A model generated the notes under the pieces. That model had not been told where the DNA came from. It saw only the letters and a list, made by a program, of their open reading frames with translations, and did not search any database. A stretch of DNA of 43,004 nucleotides from Ignavibacteria bacterium. GTDB taxonomy: Bacteria > Bacteroidota > Ignavibacteria > Kapaibacteriales > UBA4661. Made by a program: the position numbers and the translations under genes. Of the stretch, positions 1 to 9,800 are shown one piece after another. Numbering within the stretch: the first letter of the stretch is position 1; every line of letters begins with the position of its first letter. The DNA lies in assembly GCA_947459425.1 (NCBI GenBank), contig CANHDJ010000029.1, positions 1 to 43,004 of the forward strand, read 5' to 3'.

Positions 1-147
1 AAAGACATTTGCCGACATTGATGCTCTCTCGGCATACATCAAGCAAGTAGTAGATGGGTTAAGCAATGACATTATTCTCTCTTTAACTAGCCCTGATTGG
101 GTGATGAGTATTGTTCATGCACAATCATTAACTTAAAATGGTATAAC
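1..147 (+). mobile_element. Right end of an IS630-type insertion sequence
   Basis: The transposase C-terminus is followed immediately by TTAAAATGGTATAAC (133-147). Fourteen of these 15 bases match the outer arm of the palindrome at 38088-38165, so the shared sequence is probably a terminal inverted repeat. IS630 elements duplicate a TA on insertion, and a TA lies at 142-143 next to the ATGG end. The exact boundary is uncertain by a few bases. Beyond it the minus-strand reading frame of the delta-60/IPT gene begins, so the element has cut that gene. Confidence 0.65.
2..136 (+). CDS. IS630-family transposase, C-terminal part (5' end outside window)
   Basis: Frame 2 is open from the window edge to a TAA at 134-136 and gives 44 residues ending in SLTSPDWVMSIVHAQSLT. 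A pattern of F-x-D-I-D-x-L followed by LS(N/E)-x-I-x-SLT-x-x-DW is typical of the extreme C-terminus of IS630/DDE_3 transposases, which cut and paste elements at TA dinucleotides. The catalytic DDE residues would lie to the left of the window. The stop codon lies within the terminal sequence of the element, which runs to about position 147, as is usual for compact IS630 elements. It is oriented towards the delta-60 surface-protein gene and interrupts that gene's 3' end. I cannot tell whether the transposase is intact. Confidence 0.75.
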   Translation, partial: KTFADIDALSAYIKQVVDGLSNDIILSLTSPDWVMSIVHAQSLT

Positions 148-572
148 TGCTTTCCGGCTACAACATCCGCAATTTCCATTGTCGGTGCTGCCGAAGCACT
201 TTCCCACGTCCGTTCCGTATTTACGCCATTTGCCGACGATGTAGCCATTTCCGCTTCAAACATTGAACGCGGCAACAGTACGCCATGAGAACGACCGTCG
301 GAATTTTGTATCGTCAATGACACCGTTGGCGAATTTGCCGGCAAACGGAAACTTGACGGAATTTGTGCCGTGAACTGCGTGTCGCCGTCTTGGGAAACCA
401 GTGTTAAGACCGATCTCGCTAATGTCGAAAAAATTCCCTGACTGAAATTCCCACCGCGCACGAGCAGTCGTCCGCCGCTTTGCAGCGTTACCGTTAGAAT
501 TGTCGGTGGCGGACGGCGCTCTATCCGTAGGCTTGCGGTAGTGCTTTGCCCATCAGTATTCACAAGGCGCAG

Positions 573-610
573 CGCCAGCGTCACGCCGCCAGCGTCACGC
601 CGCCAGCGTC
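573..610. repeat. 14-bp tandem duplication causing a frameshift
   Basis: The unit AGCGTCACGCCGCC occurs at 577-590 and again at 591-604, with partial copies on both sides (573-576 and 605-610). Fourteen is not a multiple of three, so the extra copy moves the minus-strand gene out of frame. One copy restores a continuous IPT/TIG domain. It could arise by slipped-strand mispairing and could revert the same way. Confidence 0.9.
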
Positions 611-1629
611 GTTGAAGGATGCCGGAACTTCGATAATTGCTTGTGTGGACGATGGCACGGTTACTCGTGCCGCGAGGTTGTTCACAAACGCTTGTGCCGT
701 GCGGAAGATGTTTGCTCCCGAAAGACGCACACTAAAAGCACGTCCTGATGCCGTTGTGGAAATCATCAAGGATTCCGCCGCCAGACGCACCGCCGCGCCC
801 GGCGTTACGGTGAAGTTCGCTGTTGCCGTCTGTCCGTCGGGGTTGGTGAGTGTTATCGTTTTTGTGCCAAGTGTTTGTGCGCCACCCGGAAGAGTCACGA
901 CCACGCTTGAGGCGCTTACACTCTGCACCGCAAGGCTCTGCCCCGATGCGCCATCGCTCACCTGCGCCCGTGTGCCCGCGAGGATGTTTATGCCGGAAAG
1001 CGTCATGCTTACGTCATTCCCCGTCGCAACAACACTTGCGGGCGCAACGGATGTGATAACGGGCGACGGAAGGCGATTGTAGGTAAGCCCCAACCCGCTC
1101 ATATCCAGAGTTGCCCCGGCACCGCCCGTAAGCGTAACGCGGTCGTTGACGGGGACACCACCCACAACCGCCGTAATCAAGCCGTCATTAACGACCACAA
1201 AGTTTGTGACAGGTATGCCGCCAATAAGCAGCCCCGTAGCACCCGTAAAACCTGAGCCGGAGAGCATGATGGGGGTACCGAAGCCGATAGTGCTGGGCGT
1301 GATGCCGCCAACGACGGCGGTTTGTGGTGCGGGTGTGCTGGAAGGAGGAATAATGCCGCCGCTTTGCGCGGTAGCACCGATGCTAAATCCGCCAAGCGAT
1401 GCAATGCCCGCAGGAGTTGTTATGAGCAACTGCTGTGTTCCGCCTGTGCTTGGGGAACCACTACCAGCGACAACAGTAATTTGATTATCGCTGTTTATGG
1501 TGAAGGAAGCTACCGAAATACCGCCAATGCTAACCGCCGTCGCACCTGTGAAACCGCTACCGATAATGACGATGGTAGCACCCGGGCTTGCTACGGTGGA
1601 GTTAGCGGAGTTGATAGTGGGAATAGGAG

Positions 1630-2715
1630 TAATATTCAAACGGGCGATCCAATTCCTCTGCGCACCATTGTAGGAAGTGAAAGTGCCCCCCACAACGACT
1701 TTTCCGTCCGACTGCACGGCAAGGGCATCAAGATCGAAATTCAGCCCCACCCCTGTTTCGGCAAAGGTCAAATCCAATGTCCCGTCGTTATTCAGACGGG
1801 CGACCCGATTCCTCTGCGTACCGTTGTAGGAAGTGAACCTACCCCCCACGAGGACTTTTCCGTCTGCTTGCACAGCGAGAGCGTTTATTTGGAGGTTCAA
1901 CCCTGTCCCTGTTTGGGCAAAAGTCAAATCCAATGTTCCGCTAGCACTCAGACGGGCGATCCGATTCCTCTGCATACCGTTGTAGGCAGTGAACCCGCCC
2001 CCCACGAGGACTTTTCCATCCGCTTGCACGGCTAAGGCGAAAACCCAGCTACTCAGCCCCGCCCCTGTTTGGGTAAAGGTGGCATCCAACGTCCCATCGG
2101 CATTCAGACGGGCAATATTATTCCGCGCCGTGCCATTGTAGTTCGTGAACATACCCCCCACGAGGATTTTTCCGTCCGCTTGCACGGCGAGGGAAAGAAC
2201 CCAACTATTCAGCCCCGTCCCTGCTTGGGCAAAGGTGGCATCCAACGTCCCGTCGGCATTCAGGCGGGCAACACAATTACGCACCGTACCATTGTAGTCC
2301 GTGAACGTGCCCCCCACGAGGACTTTTCCATCCGCTTGCACGGTGAGGGATCGCACATCGGAATTCAGCCCCGTCCCTGTTTCGGCAAAGGTAGCATCTA
2401 ACGTCCCGTCGGCATTCAGGCGGACGACATACCTACGCACTGTACCATTGTAGTCCGTGAATCCGCCCCCCACGAGGACTTTTCCATCCACTTGCACGGC
2501 GAGGGCGTAAACATCGTTATTCAGACCCGTCCCTGTTTGGGTAAAGGTGGCATCCAACGTCCCGTTGGCATTCAGACGGGCGACACGATTCCGCGCCATC
2601 CCGTTGTAGTCCGTGAACGTCCCTCCCACGAGGACTTTTCCGTCCGCTTGCACGACGAGGGCGCGAACACCACTATTCAGCCCTGTCCCTGTTGGGGCAA
2701 AGGTGGGATCAAGGC
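1630..2715 (-). repeat. Seven tandem 156-bp repeats (delta-60 propeller repeats)
   Basis: A 156-bp unit recurs about seven times, for example the segments beginning near 2608 and 2452. Each unit encodes about 52 residues with the core ADGKVLVGG-FT-YNG-RN--ARLN-DGTLD-TF. The copies are very similar at DNA level, so the copy number may change by recombination. Long open frames on the opposite strand of this array are by-products of the repeat. Confidence 0.9.
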
Positions 2716-2875
2716 TGCCGGGCTGTGCGTGTGCCGACTGTATAGAGATAACAAAAATAGTGACAATGAGAAATAGTGCTTTTAGTACAGTCACTCTATA
2801 TAGAAAAATAGCATTCAAATATAAAACCTGCCCAGCGCAACGGCGCAAGCGCACACCAACCATCAAAGAAAGCAT

Positions 2876-3506
2876 AAAACATTCTCCAATCAAAAAAAGG
2901 AAAGAAAAAGAAGAAATTATAGGCAGCACAAGACACTCTGACCCGATACCGAAGCACGACAAGGAGACTTTTTCCAAGAGGAACGAAGACGGCATCTGCA
3001 AGCGACAAGGCTTTTCGAGGGCGCAAATTACCACTATGCAGCGGAAAAAACAGCAGAAAATTTTCATCTCATTGCCGCGCCCCTTTGTAGCCCGCTCCAC
3101 CTCTCGCTAAACGCGAAACATATTGTTGTAAAAAATCCACAGGAGGAAACTGCCAGACGGCGAGGTTCTGTTTTCGCCAGTTCAGCAAGCCACCCGACGC
3201 TGAAGAAAGCGCCGGATGGCGCGGTTTGTGGGGCGTTGGGTGCAGCGCAAAAGAAGGAGCGGTCTCCCCCGTCGGGCGCTTTCCTCAAGCGTCCGGCTGT
3301 TGTACGTCCGCAGGTGTGCGGAGAAATACCGTTTTCCATTGCCGAATAATCCATCATTGGTTTTCACATCTCTAAATTTTTGAGTATTTTTGCCCCGCAG
3401 CATCTTAGAGCAATTCGCACGTTCTTTCTGAACGTCGGCGAGTTGACCGCTTGTGCTGCCTACCCTTGATAAATTCTACCTTCTTCACTGTTCATTCCCA
3501 AAATTT
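2876..3506. other. Divergent intergenic region
   Basis: This gap separates the minus-strand delta-60 gene from the plus-strand murA. It contains the palindromic repeat at 3188-3299. I see no convincing gene here; the short open frames crossing the repeat are low in complexity. Promoters for both neighbours should lie here, but I could not pick out a clear one. Confidence 0.5.
3188..3299 (+). repeat. Dispersed palindromic repeat, copy A
   Basis: The segment begins CCACCCGACG, continues through GCGCCGGATGGCGCGG, GTGGGGCGTT and AGAAGGAGCG, and ends CCGTCGGGCG...CGTCCGGC. The same blocks in the same order occur on the opposite strand at 15538-15677. The inner arms AAAGCGCC and GGCGCTTT are complementary, so the segment can form a hairpin. 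It resembles REP- or MITE-type intergenic repeats and has no coding capacity of its own. Confidence 0.8.
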
Positions 3507-4775
3507 GTGGATAAATTTGTTATCTCCGGCGGAAAACCGCTCATGGGGCGCATCACCATTTCCGGCGCAAAAAATGCCTCGCTTGCCATTATGCCCGCAA
3601 CGCTGCTTGCTAGCGGTGTCTATCACCTGACCAATACGCCCAATTTACGTGATGTTTGGACGCTTTCTCGCCTTCTTGGTTCGATGGGCGTTCACGCCGA
3701 ACTCAATGACACCGACCTTTTTGTTGATACCAGCAACATTACGTCCTACGAAGCCCCCTACGAACACGTCAAGAAAATGCGTGCTTCGTTTCACGTTCTT
3801 GGACCCCTTTTGGCGCGATATGGCGAGGCAAAAGTGTCGCTTCCGGGCGGTTGCGCGTGGGGACCGCGTCCGGTGGATTTGCATTTGAAGGGGTTAGAAA
3901 AACTCGGCGCTCAGATTGACCTTGAAAGCGGGTATGTCGTGGCAAAGGCACCGCAAGGCGGCTTGCGGGGAACGCGGTTCCATTTCGATATTTCCAGCGT
4001 CGGCGCGACCGAAAACGTCCTGATGGCATCGGTCTTGGCAAAAGGCTCGACGATACTTTCCAACGCAGCCGTTGAGCCTGAGGTAACGGCATTGGCGCGA
4101 ATGTTGGTGAATATGGGCGCAAAAATTGAGGGGATCGGTACGACAACGCTTGAAATCGAAGGTGTTGCCGAATTGAAGCCCGTGAACGAGGAAACAATTC
4201 CCGACCGCATCGAAGCAGGTACATTTCTCATCGGAGCGGCAATGACACGCGGAAAAGTGACGATTGACAAGACGAATCCGTATCATCTCGCTGCTGTTAT
4301 TGCAAAGTTAGAAGAATCGGGCTGCGAGGTGGATGTCAATGGCGACAGTATTGCGCTCACGATGGAAACAGCGCCCAAGCCGACCGATATTACCACCGCT
4401 CCCTATCCGGGCTTCCCGACCGACCTGCAAGCGCAATGGATGGCGTATATGCTCATGGCGGAAGGTACGTCCCGCATCACCGACACGATCTATACCGACC
4501 GATTCAAGCACGTACCGGAGTTATTGCGCTTGGGTGCAGATGTCGAGATGGCAGAAAATACGGCAATTATCAAAGGTGGTAAAAAACTTTCCGGCGCAAC
4601 CGTGATGTCCACGGATCTTCGGGCAAGTGCTTCCTTAATTTTGGCGGCATTGGTGGTCGAAGGGCGGAGCGAAATTTTGCGGGTGTATCATCTGGACAGG
4701 GGCTATGAAGCAATTGAAAAAAGGCTTGGTGCGCTCGGCGCTCAAATTCGCCGCGAACGCACCGAAGAGTTTTAG
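3507..4775 (+). CDS. murA: UDP-N-acetylglucosamine 1-carboxyvinyltransferase (MurA)
   Basis: MurA transfers enolpyruvate from phosphoenolpyruvate to UDP-GlcNAc, the first committed step of peptidoglycan synthesis in the cytoplasm. With the GTG start at 3507 the protein has 422 residues and begins MDKFVISGGKPLMGRI, the usual MurA N-terminus. Lys22 and Asn23 (SGAKNA) then fall at the positions numbered in the E. coli enzyme. The active-site cysteine is Cys116 in GGCAWGPRPVDLH, so the enzyme should be fosfomycin-sensitive in principle. The motif FPTDLQAQ, with the catalytic aspartate, is present. An upstream GTG at 3453 would add 18 residues not expected in the family, and neither start has a clear ribosome-binding site. 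It leads a probable operon with the DUF3592 and EnvC-like genes. Confidence 0.96.
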   Translation: MDKFVISGGKPLMGRITISGAKNASLAIMPATLLASGVYHLTNTPNLRDVWTLSRLLGSMGVHAELNDTDLFVDTSNITSYEAPYEHVKKMRASFHVLGPLLARYGEAKVSLPGGCAWGPRPVDLHLKGLEKLGAQIDLESGYVVAKAPQGGLRGTRFHFDISSVGATENVLMASVLAKGSTILSNAAVEPEVTALARMLVNMGAKIEGIGTTTLEIEGVAELKPVNEETIPDRIEAGTFLIGAAMTRGKVTIDKTNPYHLAAVIAKLEESGCEVDVNGDSIALTMETAPKPTDITTAPYPGFPTDLQAQWMAYMLMAEGTSRITDTIYTDRFKHVPELLRLGADVEMAENTAIIKGGKKLSGATVMSTDLRASASLILAALVVEGRSEILRVYHLDRGYEAIEKRLGALGAQIRRERTEEF

Positions 4776-4838
4776 CACCCTGCTTGTCCGTTCAACAAAC
4801 ACCGCTCCATTTCTCGCACGAAACAAACGGCATTCATT

Positions 4839-5309
4839 ATGGTCAAACTTTTCCGTTCCCTGAGCAATCGCGGACTTTTCATTTTAGCGGTTGCTTCGCT
4901 TGCTGGAGCGCCGCTTATGGCGTTGGGCGCATACCAGATTTTTCGGACGCAACGCGAGATTTCATCGGGTATGCGGGTGCAGGGCGTTGTTGTGCGCTCG
5001 CATTTGGAGCAGGGTGGGTATTATCCGATTGTCCGATTTGAAACCGTAGAGCAAGGTATTATGCGCTTTACCGACCGTTCGGGTTATTTTCAGCCGGAAT
5101 TTCGGGATGGGCAGCAGGTTGAAGTGTTGTATCCGCCTTACGAGCCGGAAAAAGCCCGTATTTTCACGCCACAACGCTTTTGGTTTGCTCCGCTCGTAAT
5201 GACCTCCGCGGGGCTTCTGCCGCTTATCATCGGGCTGCTTGCGGTCTGGTTCACCGAGCGCAAAGCTAATAATGGCGATTTTTCCATGACGCGGGCAGAT
5301 GAGGATTAA
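4839..5309 (+). CDS. DUF3592 domain membrane protein
   Basis: The protein has 156 residues, with a membrane segment at about residues 12-32 and another at about 115-137. Between them lies a DUF3592-type region containing YYPIVRFET and GQQVEVLYPPYEPEKARI. That pattern is typical of small bacterial membrane proteins with an extracytoplasmic beta-rich domain, whose function is unknown. It lies 63 bases after murA and its stop codon is just four bases before the preferred start of the EnvC-like gene, so the three are probably co-transcribed. Its job may concern the envelope, but that rests only on context. Confidence 0.8.
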   Translation: MVKLFRSLSNRGLFILAVASLAGAPLMALGAYQIFRTQREISSGMRVQGVVVRSHLEQGGYYPIVRFETVEQGIMRFTDRSGYFQPEFRDGQQVEVLYPPYEPEKARIFTPQRFWFAPLVMTSAGLLPLIIGLLAVWFTERKANNGDFSMTRADED

Positions 5310-5313
5310 GCCT

Positions 5314-6708
5314 ATGACACCGAATCGCAGAATTTTCCCAAGAGTTTCCAATGGCGTACTTGCTGCTGTTATGGGTCTTTTTGTTAGCGTTCTGCTGACT
5401 TCAAACGTCGTTATTGCTCAGAAAAAACAAAGCACTAAAACTCAAGCAAACAAGCGACAATCGGTAAGTAACAAGAAACAAGCAACAAGTGTCAACAAGA
5501 AACAAAAAACAAGTGCCAAGCCCAAATCAAGCAAACCTCAAGCAGTCAAGCCGCAATCTACCAATCCCAAATCCGCCCAGCAACTCGCCAAACTTCGCAG
5601 TGATATTGAGCGCGACCGTGCAAAGTTGCGTGAGGTGAAGCGTAAAGAACGTCAGGTTTCATCGAAGTTAGAGCAGTTTCGCCAAAAAGACCAAAAACTC
5701 AATGGTGCATTGCGAACGCTCAATAGTTCGCTTTCGCGAGTACAAGATTCCCTCAATAATGCAGCGCGGAGAATGTCTATCCTTGCTGCTAATGCAGCTA
5801 TTTTGCGCCGCGAATATGCCGATTTAGTCTATGCTGTCAGCCGTTCTGATGCCCCGACAACCGATGAAATGATGCTGGGCGCAGTATCTATGCAAGAAAC
5901 AGCGCTTTGGGAAGGCACAATGCAGCAATTAAGCCGCATGGCTGGCAAACACGTCAGCGAAACCGAGAAACGGCGAGATTCCCTAGCACGTGTGAAGGAA
6001 AATCTTGTTGCCAAGCGCGAACAAGCCGCAGCGCTCAAAGCGGAGCAGGAAGCCGAGAAAAACAAGGTACAAAGCGCCATATCGGACAAAAAGCAAGAAC
6101 TACAATCTGTTCAAGCCGATAAACAGGAGCTTATTCGGCATTTAGAAGAGCGCAATGCCAGCGCCCGCAAACTGGAATCCATGATTGGCAAACTCGTCAG
6201 TACGTCGGAGGGCGGTCGCAGTCCAAATCCCGCTATGATGAAAAACAGTAATAAAGGCGACGATAATTCTAAAGAACAAGCCTCTATTGAAGCCCGCGCT
6301 GCTAGTGCGCGTAATGGTTTCCGTCGTCATTCGCTACCCTGGCCAACGGATAATCATCTCATTCTTCACAAATTTGGACGCTATACCAATCCCGGCACAG
6401 GGACATTGATTGAAAACCTCGGTATTGGTATCGCTGCAAAAAGCGGGTCGAGTGTTCGTGCGGTTGCGAAAGGAACGGTGTCGTTGGTGAATTGGCTTCC
6501 GGGCTATGGTTCGCTGGTGATTATTGACCACGGCAACACGTTTCGCACGGTTTATGCTAATCTCGCCTCGGTCAGCATTCAGCAGGGGCAAACTGTTACG
6601 ACCGGAGCGGTATTGGGGCGAAGCGGGCGCTCGGTTGATGGAGAATATCTGCACTTTGAACTTTGGCACGACCGCGATAAACTCAATCCAACGGCGTGGT
6701 TGGAATAG
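5314..6708 (+). CDS. EnvC-like murein hydrolase activator with degenerate LytM/M23 domain
   Basis: The protein has 464 residues: a signal peptide ending near VVIAQ, a Lys/Gln/Ser-rich linker, a long coiled coil at about residues 80-300, then a C-terminal LytM/M23 fold over about the last 125 residues. The usual zinc ligands are lost: the HxGxD position reads NLGIG and the YAH position reads YAN, though LHFE remains. This is the pattern of EnvC-type proteins, which activate periplasmic amidases during daughter-cell separation instead of cutting the wall themselves. The ATG at 5314 is preferred because GAGGA (5301-5305) sits eight bases upstream; an in-frame ATG at 5299 overlaps the previous gene. 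No amidase partner is in the window. Confidence 0.88.
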   Translation: MTPNRRIFPRVSNGVLAAVMGLFVSVLLTSNVVIAQKKQSTKTQANKRQSVSNKKQATSVNKKQKTSAKPKSSKPQAVKPQSTNPKSAQQLAKLRSDIERDRAKLREVKRKERQVSSKLEQFRQKDQKLNGALRTLNSSLSRVQDSLNNAARRMSILAANAAILRREYADLVYAVSRSDAPTTDEMMLGAVSMQETALWEGTMQQLSRMAGKHVSETEKRRDSLARVKENLVAKREQAAALKAEQEAEKNKVQSAISDKKQELQSVQADKQELIRHLEERNASARKLESMIGKLVSTSEGGRSPNPAMMKNSNKGDDNSKEQASIEARAASARNGFRRHSLPWPTDNHLILHKFGRYTNPGTGTLIENLGIGIAAKSGSSVRAVAKGTVSLVNWLPGYGSLVIIDHGNTFRTVYANLASVSIQQGQTVTTGAVLGRSGRSVDGEYLHFELWHDRDKLNPTAWLE

Positions 6709-6824
6709 CGCAATATTTCCTTTTGGGAATATTGCCAGATTGTTGAAACTAGGTTGGAACAAGAATTGTAAAATCATTGTTTAGAAAAAAATGCCCAGCA
6801 TACTTATTCATCAATGTTTCTGCT

Positions 6825-9800
6825 ATGCGCCATCATATACTCTGTGTTATTGCAGCAATCCTTGTTCTCTGCTCATCTGCCGTGCCAAACGGAATGTCTG
6901 CTCAATCGCTTACGCCTTCCTTACATCGGGGGCGGTCTTTTTTATTGCCATATTTTATTTTGCCCAGCATACCTAACAATACTTTTTATGCTGGAAGCGG
7001 ATTGACATCATGGCGAAGCCCTACGGCAACGGTGTTGTCGGGCAGTTTGCCGCGTTTTAGTAATAGAGCAGGCAATAGCATTCCTTTTGTTCCCAATGAT
7101 GAGCAAGTGCCGCAAATTTATCTGTTGGAAAATATTTTTGGACCCATCTTCCCGCCATCGGACAGAATAGTCCCCAATGCCGCATTAATCTTAGGCTTTG
7201 ATCGTCCGTCGGAGGTGCTTTATGATCTGGGTGCATACCAAATTCTACCCGAATCAGCACTCGGCAGAGAATACTTCGTCATGGCATATAATGGGGATTT
7301 TACGCCGAATGTGCGCCCTCTTATTCCTTCAAATCTCCCCTCGTACGTAGTCGTGCTAGCTACACAAGATTCGACTGAAGTTCTGATTACACCTCGTTTT
7401 GCAAGCGCAAGTCTCGGTAATAAACAGCGAACCGTTTTCCTTCGTCGTAATGAGGCATACACTGTTCAATCTGAGCCAAGTTTGGCAAACCAATTTCCTG
7501 ACTTGACTGGGACGCGTATTTCAAGCAATAAACCGATTGCCGTTTATGGCGGAACGCAAGGCGGAAATGTGCCAATGCGAGAAGTGCAGAGTTTTCCCGG
7601 TTTTTTCAGAACTTCATTATTGATGAGCGAACAGCAACCACCTGTTTCTACGTGGGGGAAGGATGCTATGCTCATACCGCTTATCGCACCGACACAAGAG
7701 TTTATAACTGAATTGGAAGCCGATATCAAGCGGAATAGTATCCTGCGGAGTTCTCGGGTTTCTTGTGGTACTCTTCCAAGATTTGCACAGCCAAGAGTGA
7801 ATCTACAGCAATATGCGCGAATTCTTGCTGCGTATAATAATACAGAGGTTTTTCGCGTAGGAGCTTTGGGAAATGAGCGCATAGCAGTACTTCAGGCTGG
7901 CGATTTTGTAGAGATAACCTTCGGTACGGCTACGCTGATTCGTGCTTCCCAGCCAATCTTGGTTGCTCAATGGATGAACGAACAAGATGTATCGTTATCT
8001 ACGGCAATGCCTATCCGACCAACCTCCCAATATGCAGCAGTTCATACTGTGGCAACCATCACAATTTCTGATGATAATAGTGAGCCAATGCCAATAGCTA
8101 GTAGTATAAGGATAGATACAAATTGTGGGGTTATGAATCAGATAAGTGCACCTGCTATCATAACCAGTCGGCGATTTATTGAGAATTATCTAACCATCAT
8201 TGCTCGCCTCGACGATACGGCAAATGTTCGCCTTAATGGAGAAAGCCTTCGTAATACAACGTACACTTCCAACAGGTTTGTACCGATTGCAGGGACTGAT
8301 TTTGCTTTTGCCACAACTGCCGTTGCGCGAGGACTGCATACCGTGTCGTCTCAGCAGCCTATTATGGTAATGTCTCACGGCGCAAGAATTCAAGGACAAC
8401 GAGTAAGTCTGACAGCAAACAGTGCTAATACATTTTTCGTTCAATCTAGAGAAGTAAGTCGTTTTTCGGCGACTGGTGTTTATGCTTATTCCAGTTACGG
8501 CAACTTACGGCATGAGCGCCGAGCTGAAGTGCTGGGATTTATATCGCAAGACTGTTACACGATGGATGTCGGTGTTGTTTCGGTGCAGGATGCGTCTGGG
8601 CAGAACGCAGGGAACCGTGCCTTGCAAACAGTACAAATCAGTGCAATAAACTGTAATGTTACCCCACTGACTCCCACACAAAACACCGATTCCGTGCGCT
8701 TTCGTGCAACATTGCAAAACCCTTTTGCCGATGGAACGTTTACCGTAAACACGACAGAAGCAGATGGCGCTCAGTTTTCGCAATCATTCACCATTGGCGG
8801 CTTTACCGTGAATGTGGACGACAGGCGAGAAACCTCCGCACCACTTGTACGGACGGTGCGTCTTTGCGCAGACACGACATTGCCAACGTGTGTTCCTGTG
8901 CGACTGAACAACTACGGCTCACAAACGCAGATTTTCCGGCGTGTAAGCCTCAGAAGTAGTGCTAACGTCAATGCGCTTGGTATTTCCGCAACTCTGCGTG
9001 ATTTTCGTGTCCGAGAAGTTACCGCTGCGTCGGTACGCCTTTTTCCCATTCGTTTTCCGCAGGGGGCAGAACTCCTCGCTCTGCAAACATTCGCCACCCA
9101 AGCGACGTTCACACTTTCCACCATTGTCAGCACAAGCGTTCAAGGTGCGCTTCGCCGAGAACTTCGCGCAGAAACGGCTTCACGCATAGACCCGCAAACC
9201 AATAGCGACCTGACGTTGTGCTATATGGCAAACCGCACGGCATCGTATCAGGACACATTATTTGTTAGCGATGGTTGCCGTGAACGAGCGGTATTGGTGC
9301 TGAATATCGTAGCGGAACGCGATACTACGCCGCCGCGCTTTACGCGGGCGATTGATTCTTGCCAAACAACTGTTCAACTGCGTTTCGACCGCAATGATGG
9401 AGAATGCTCACGGGGGCTTGCAGGCGGTGAAGTTGTGCAAAGCAGTTTGCAGAATGTTACGGTCGTGCAAACACAGGGTTCTACCAATGCCACAGGACGA
9501 ACACGCAGCTACACGGCAAGCGTCCAAAACCCACGCCGCGATGCTTTTTACACCATCATTGTTCGTGATTCGCTGGGCAATATCCGGGAAGTACGCGATA
9601 CCATACCGGGTTTTACGGTACAAGTACGCTCAAGCAGTCTCACCAATCCTGCACCAACAACAATGCAACCATCGCCGCTTCCGATGGTGAGTCTTGGAAC
9701 CGTCCCAGTAACAGAAATTAGCTGTCAAACGCTAACGGTTCTCAATACTGGGATAGCACCGATTCGGTTTGATGCTATCGGGCTTGCAAGAAATACGACG

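Larger units (their letters stand above)
87..2875 (-). pseudogene. Delta-60-repeat / IPT-TIG surface protein, frameshifted and 3'-truncated
   Basis: The first reading frame runs from ATG 2875 (GGAG eight bases upstream) to a stop at 581 and encodes 764 residues. It has a long signal peptide ending near SAHAQ, seven delta-60 repeats (core VQADGKVLVGG-FT-YNG, each about 52 residues, together likely a beta-propeller), then several IPT/TIG Ig-like domains. At 577-604 a 14-bp unit is duplicated and shifts the frame. Removing one copy joins NDAGGVTLA to LRLVNTDGQ without a break, and the second frame continues the Ig-like sequence to about position 148. There the IS630 end takes over, adding a short foreign tail that stops at 87. 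The normal C-terminus, probably a sorting domain, is missing. It was likely a secreted or surface protein. A GTG at 2794 is an alternative start giving a shorter signal peptide. Loss of function is inferred; the first frame could still make a secreted propeller. Confidence 0.75.

Noticed and set aside
1630-2715. Possible CRISPR-like regular spacing
   Set aside because: The 156-bp units are direct coding repeats with no spacer variation, not a repeat-spacer array. No cas gene is present.
1322-2776. Long plus-strand open frames with repeated motifs such as GKGGIQRP and HEDFSVRLHGEG
   Set aside because: They are the antisense of the delta-60 tandem repeats. The minus-strand reading has a signal peptide and a known repeat family, and the plus-strand one has neither.
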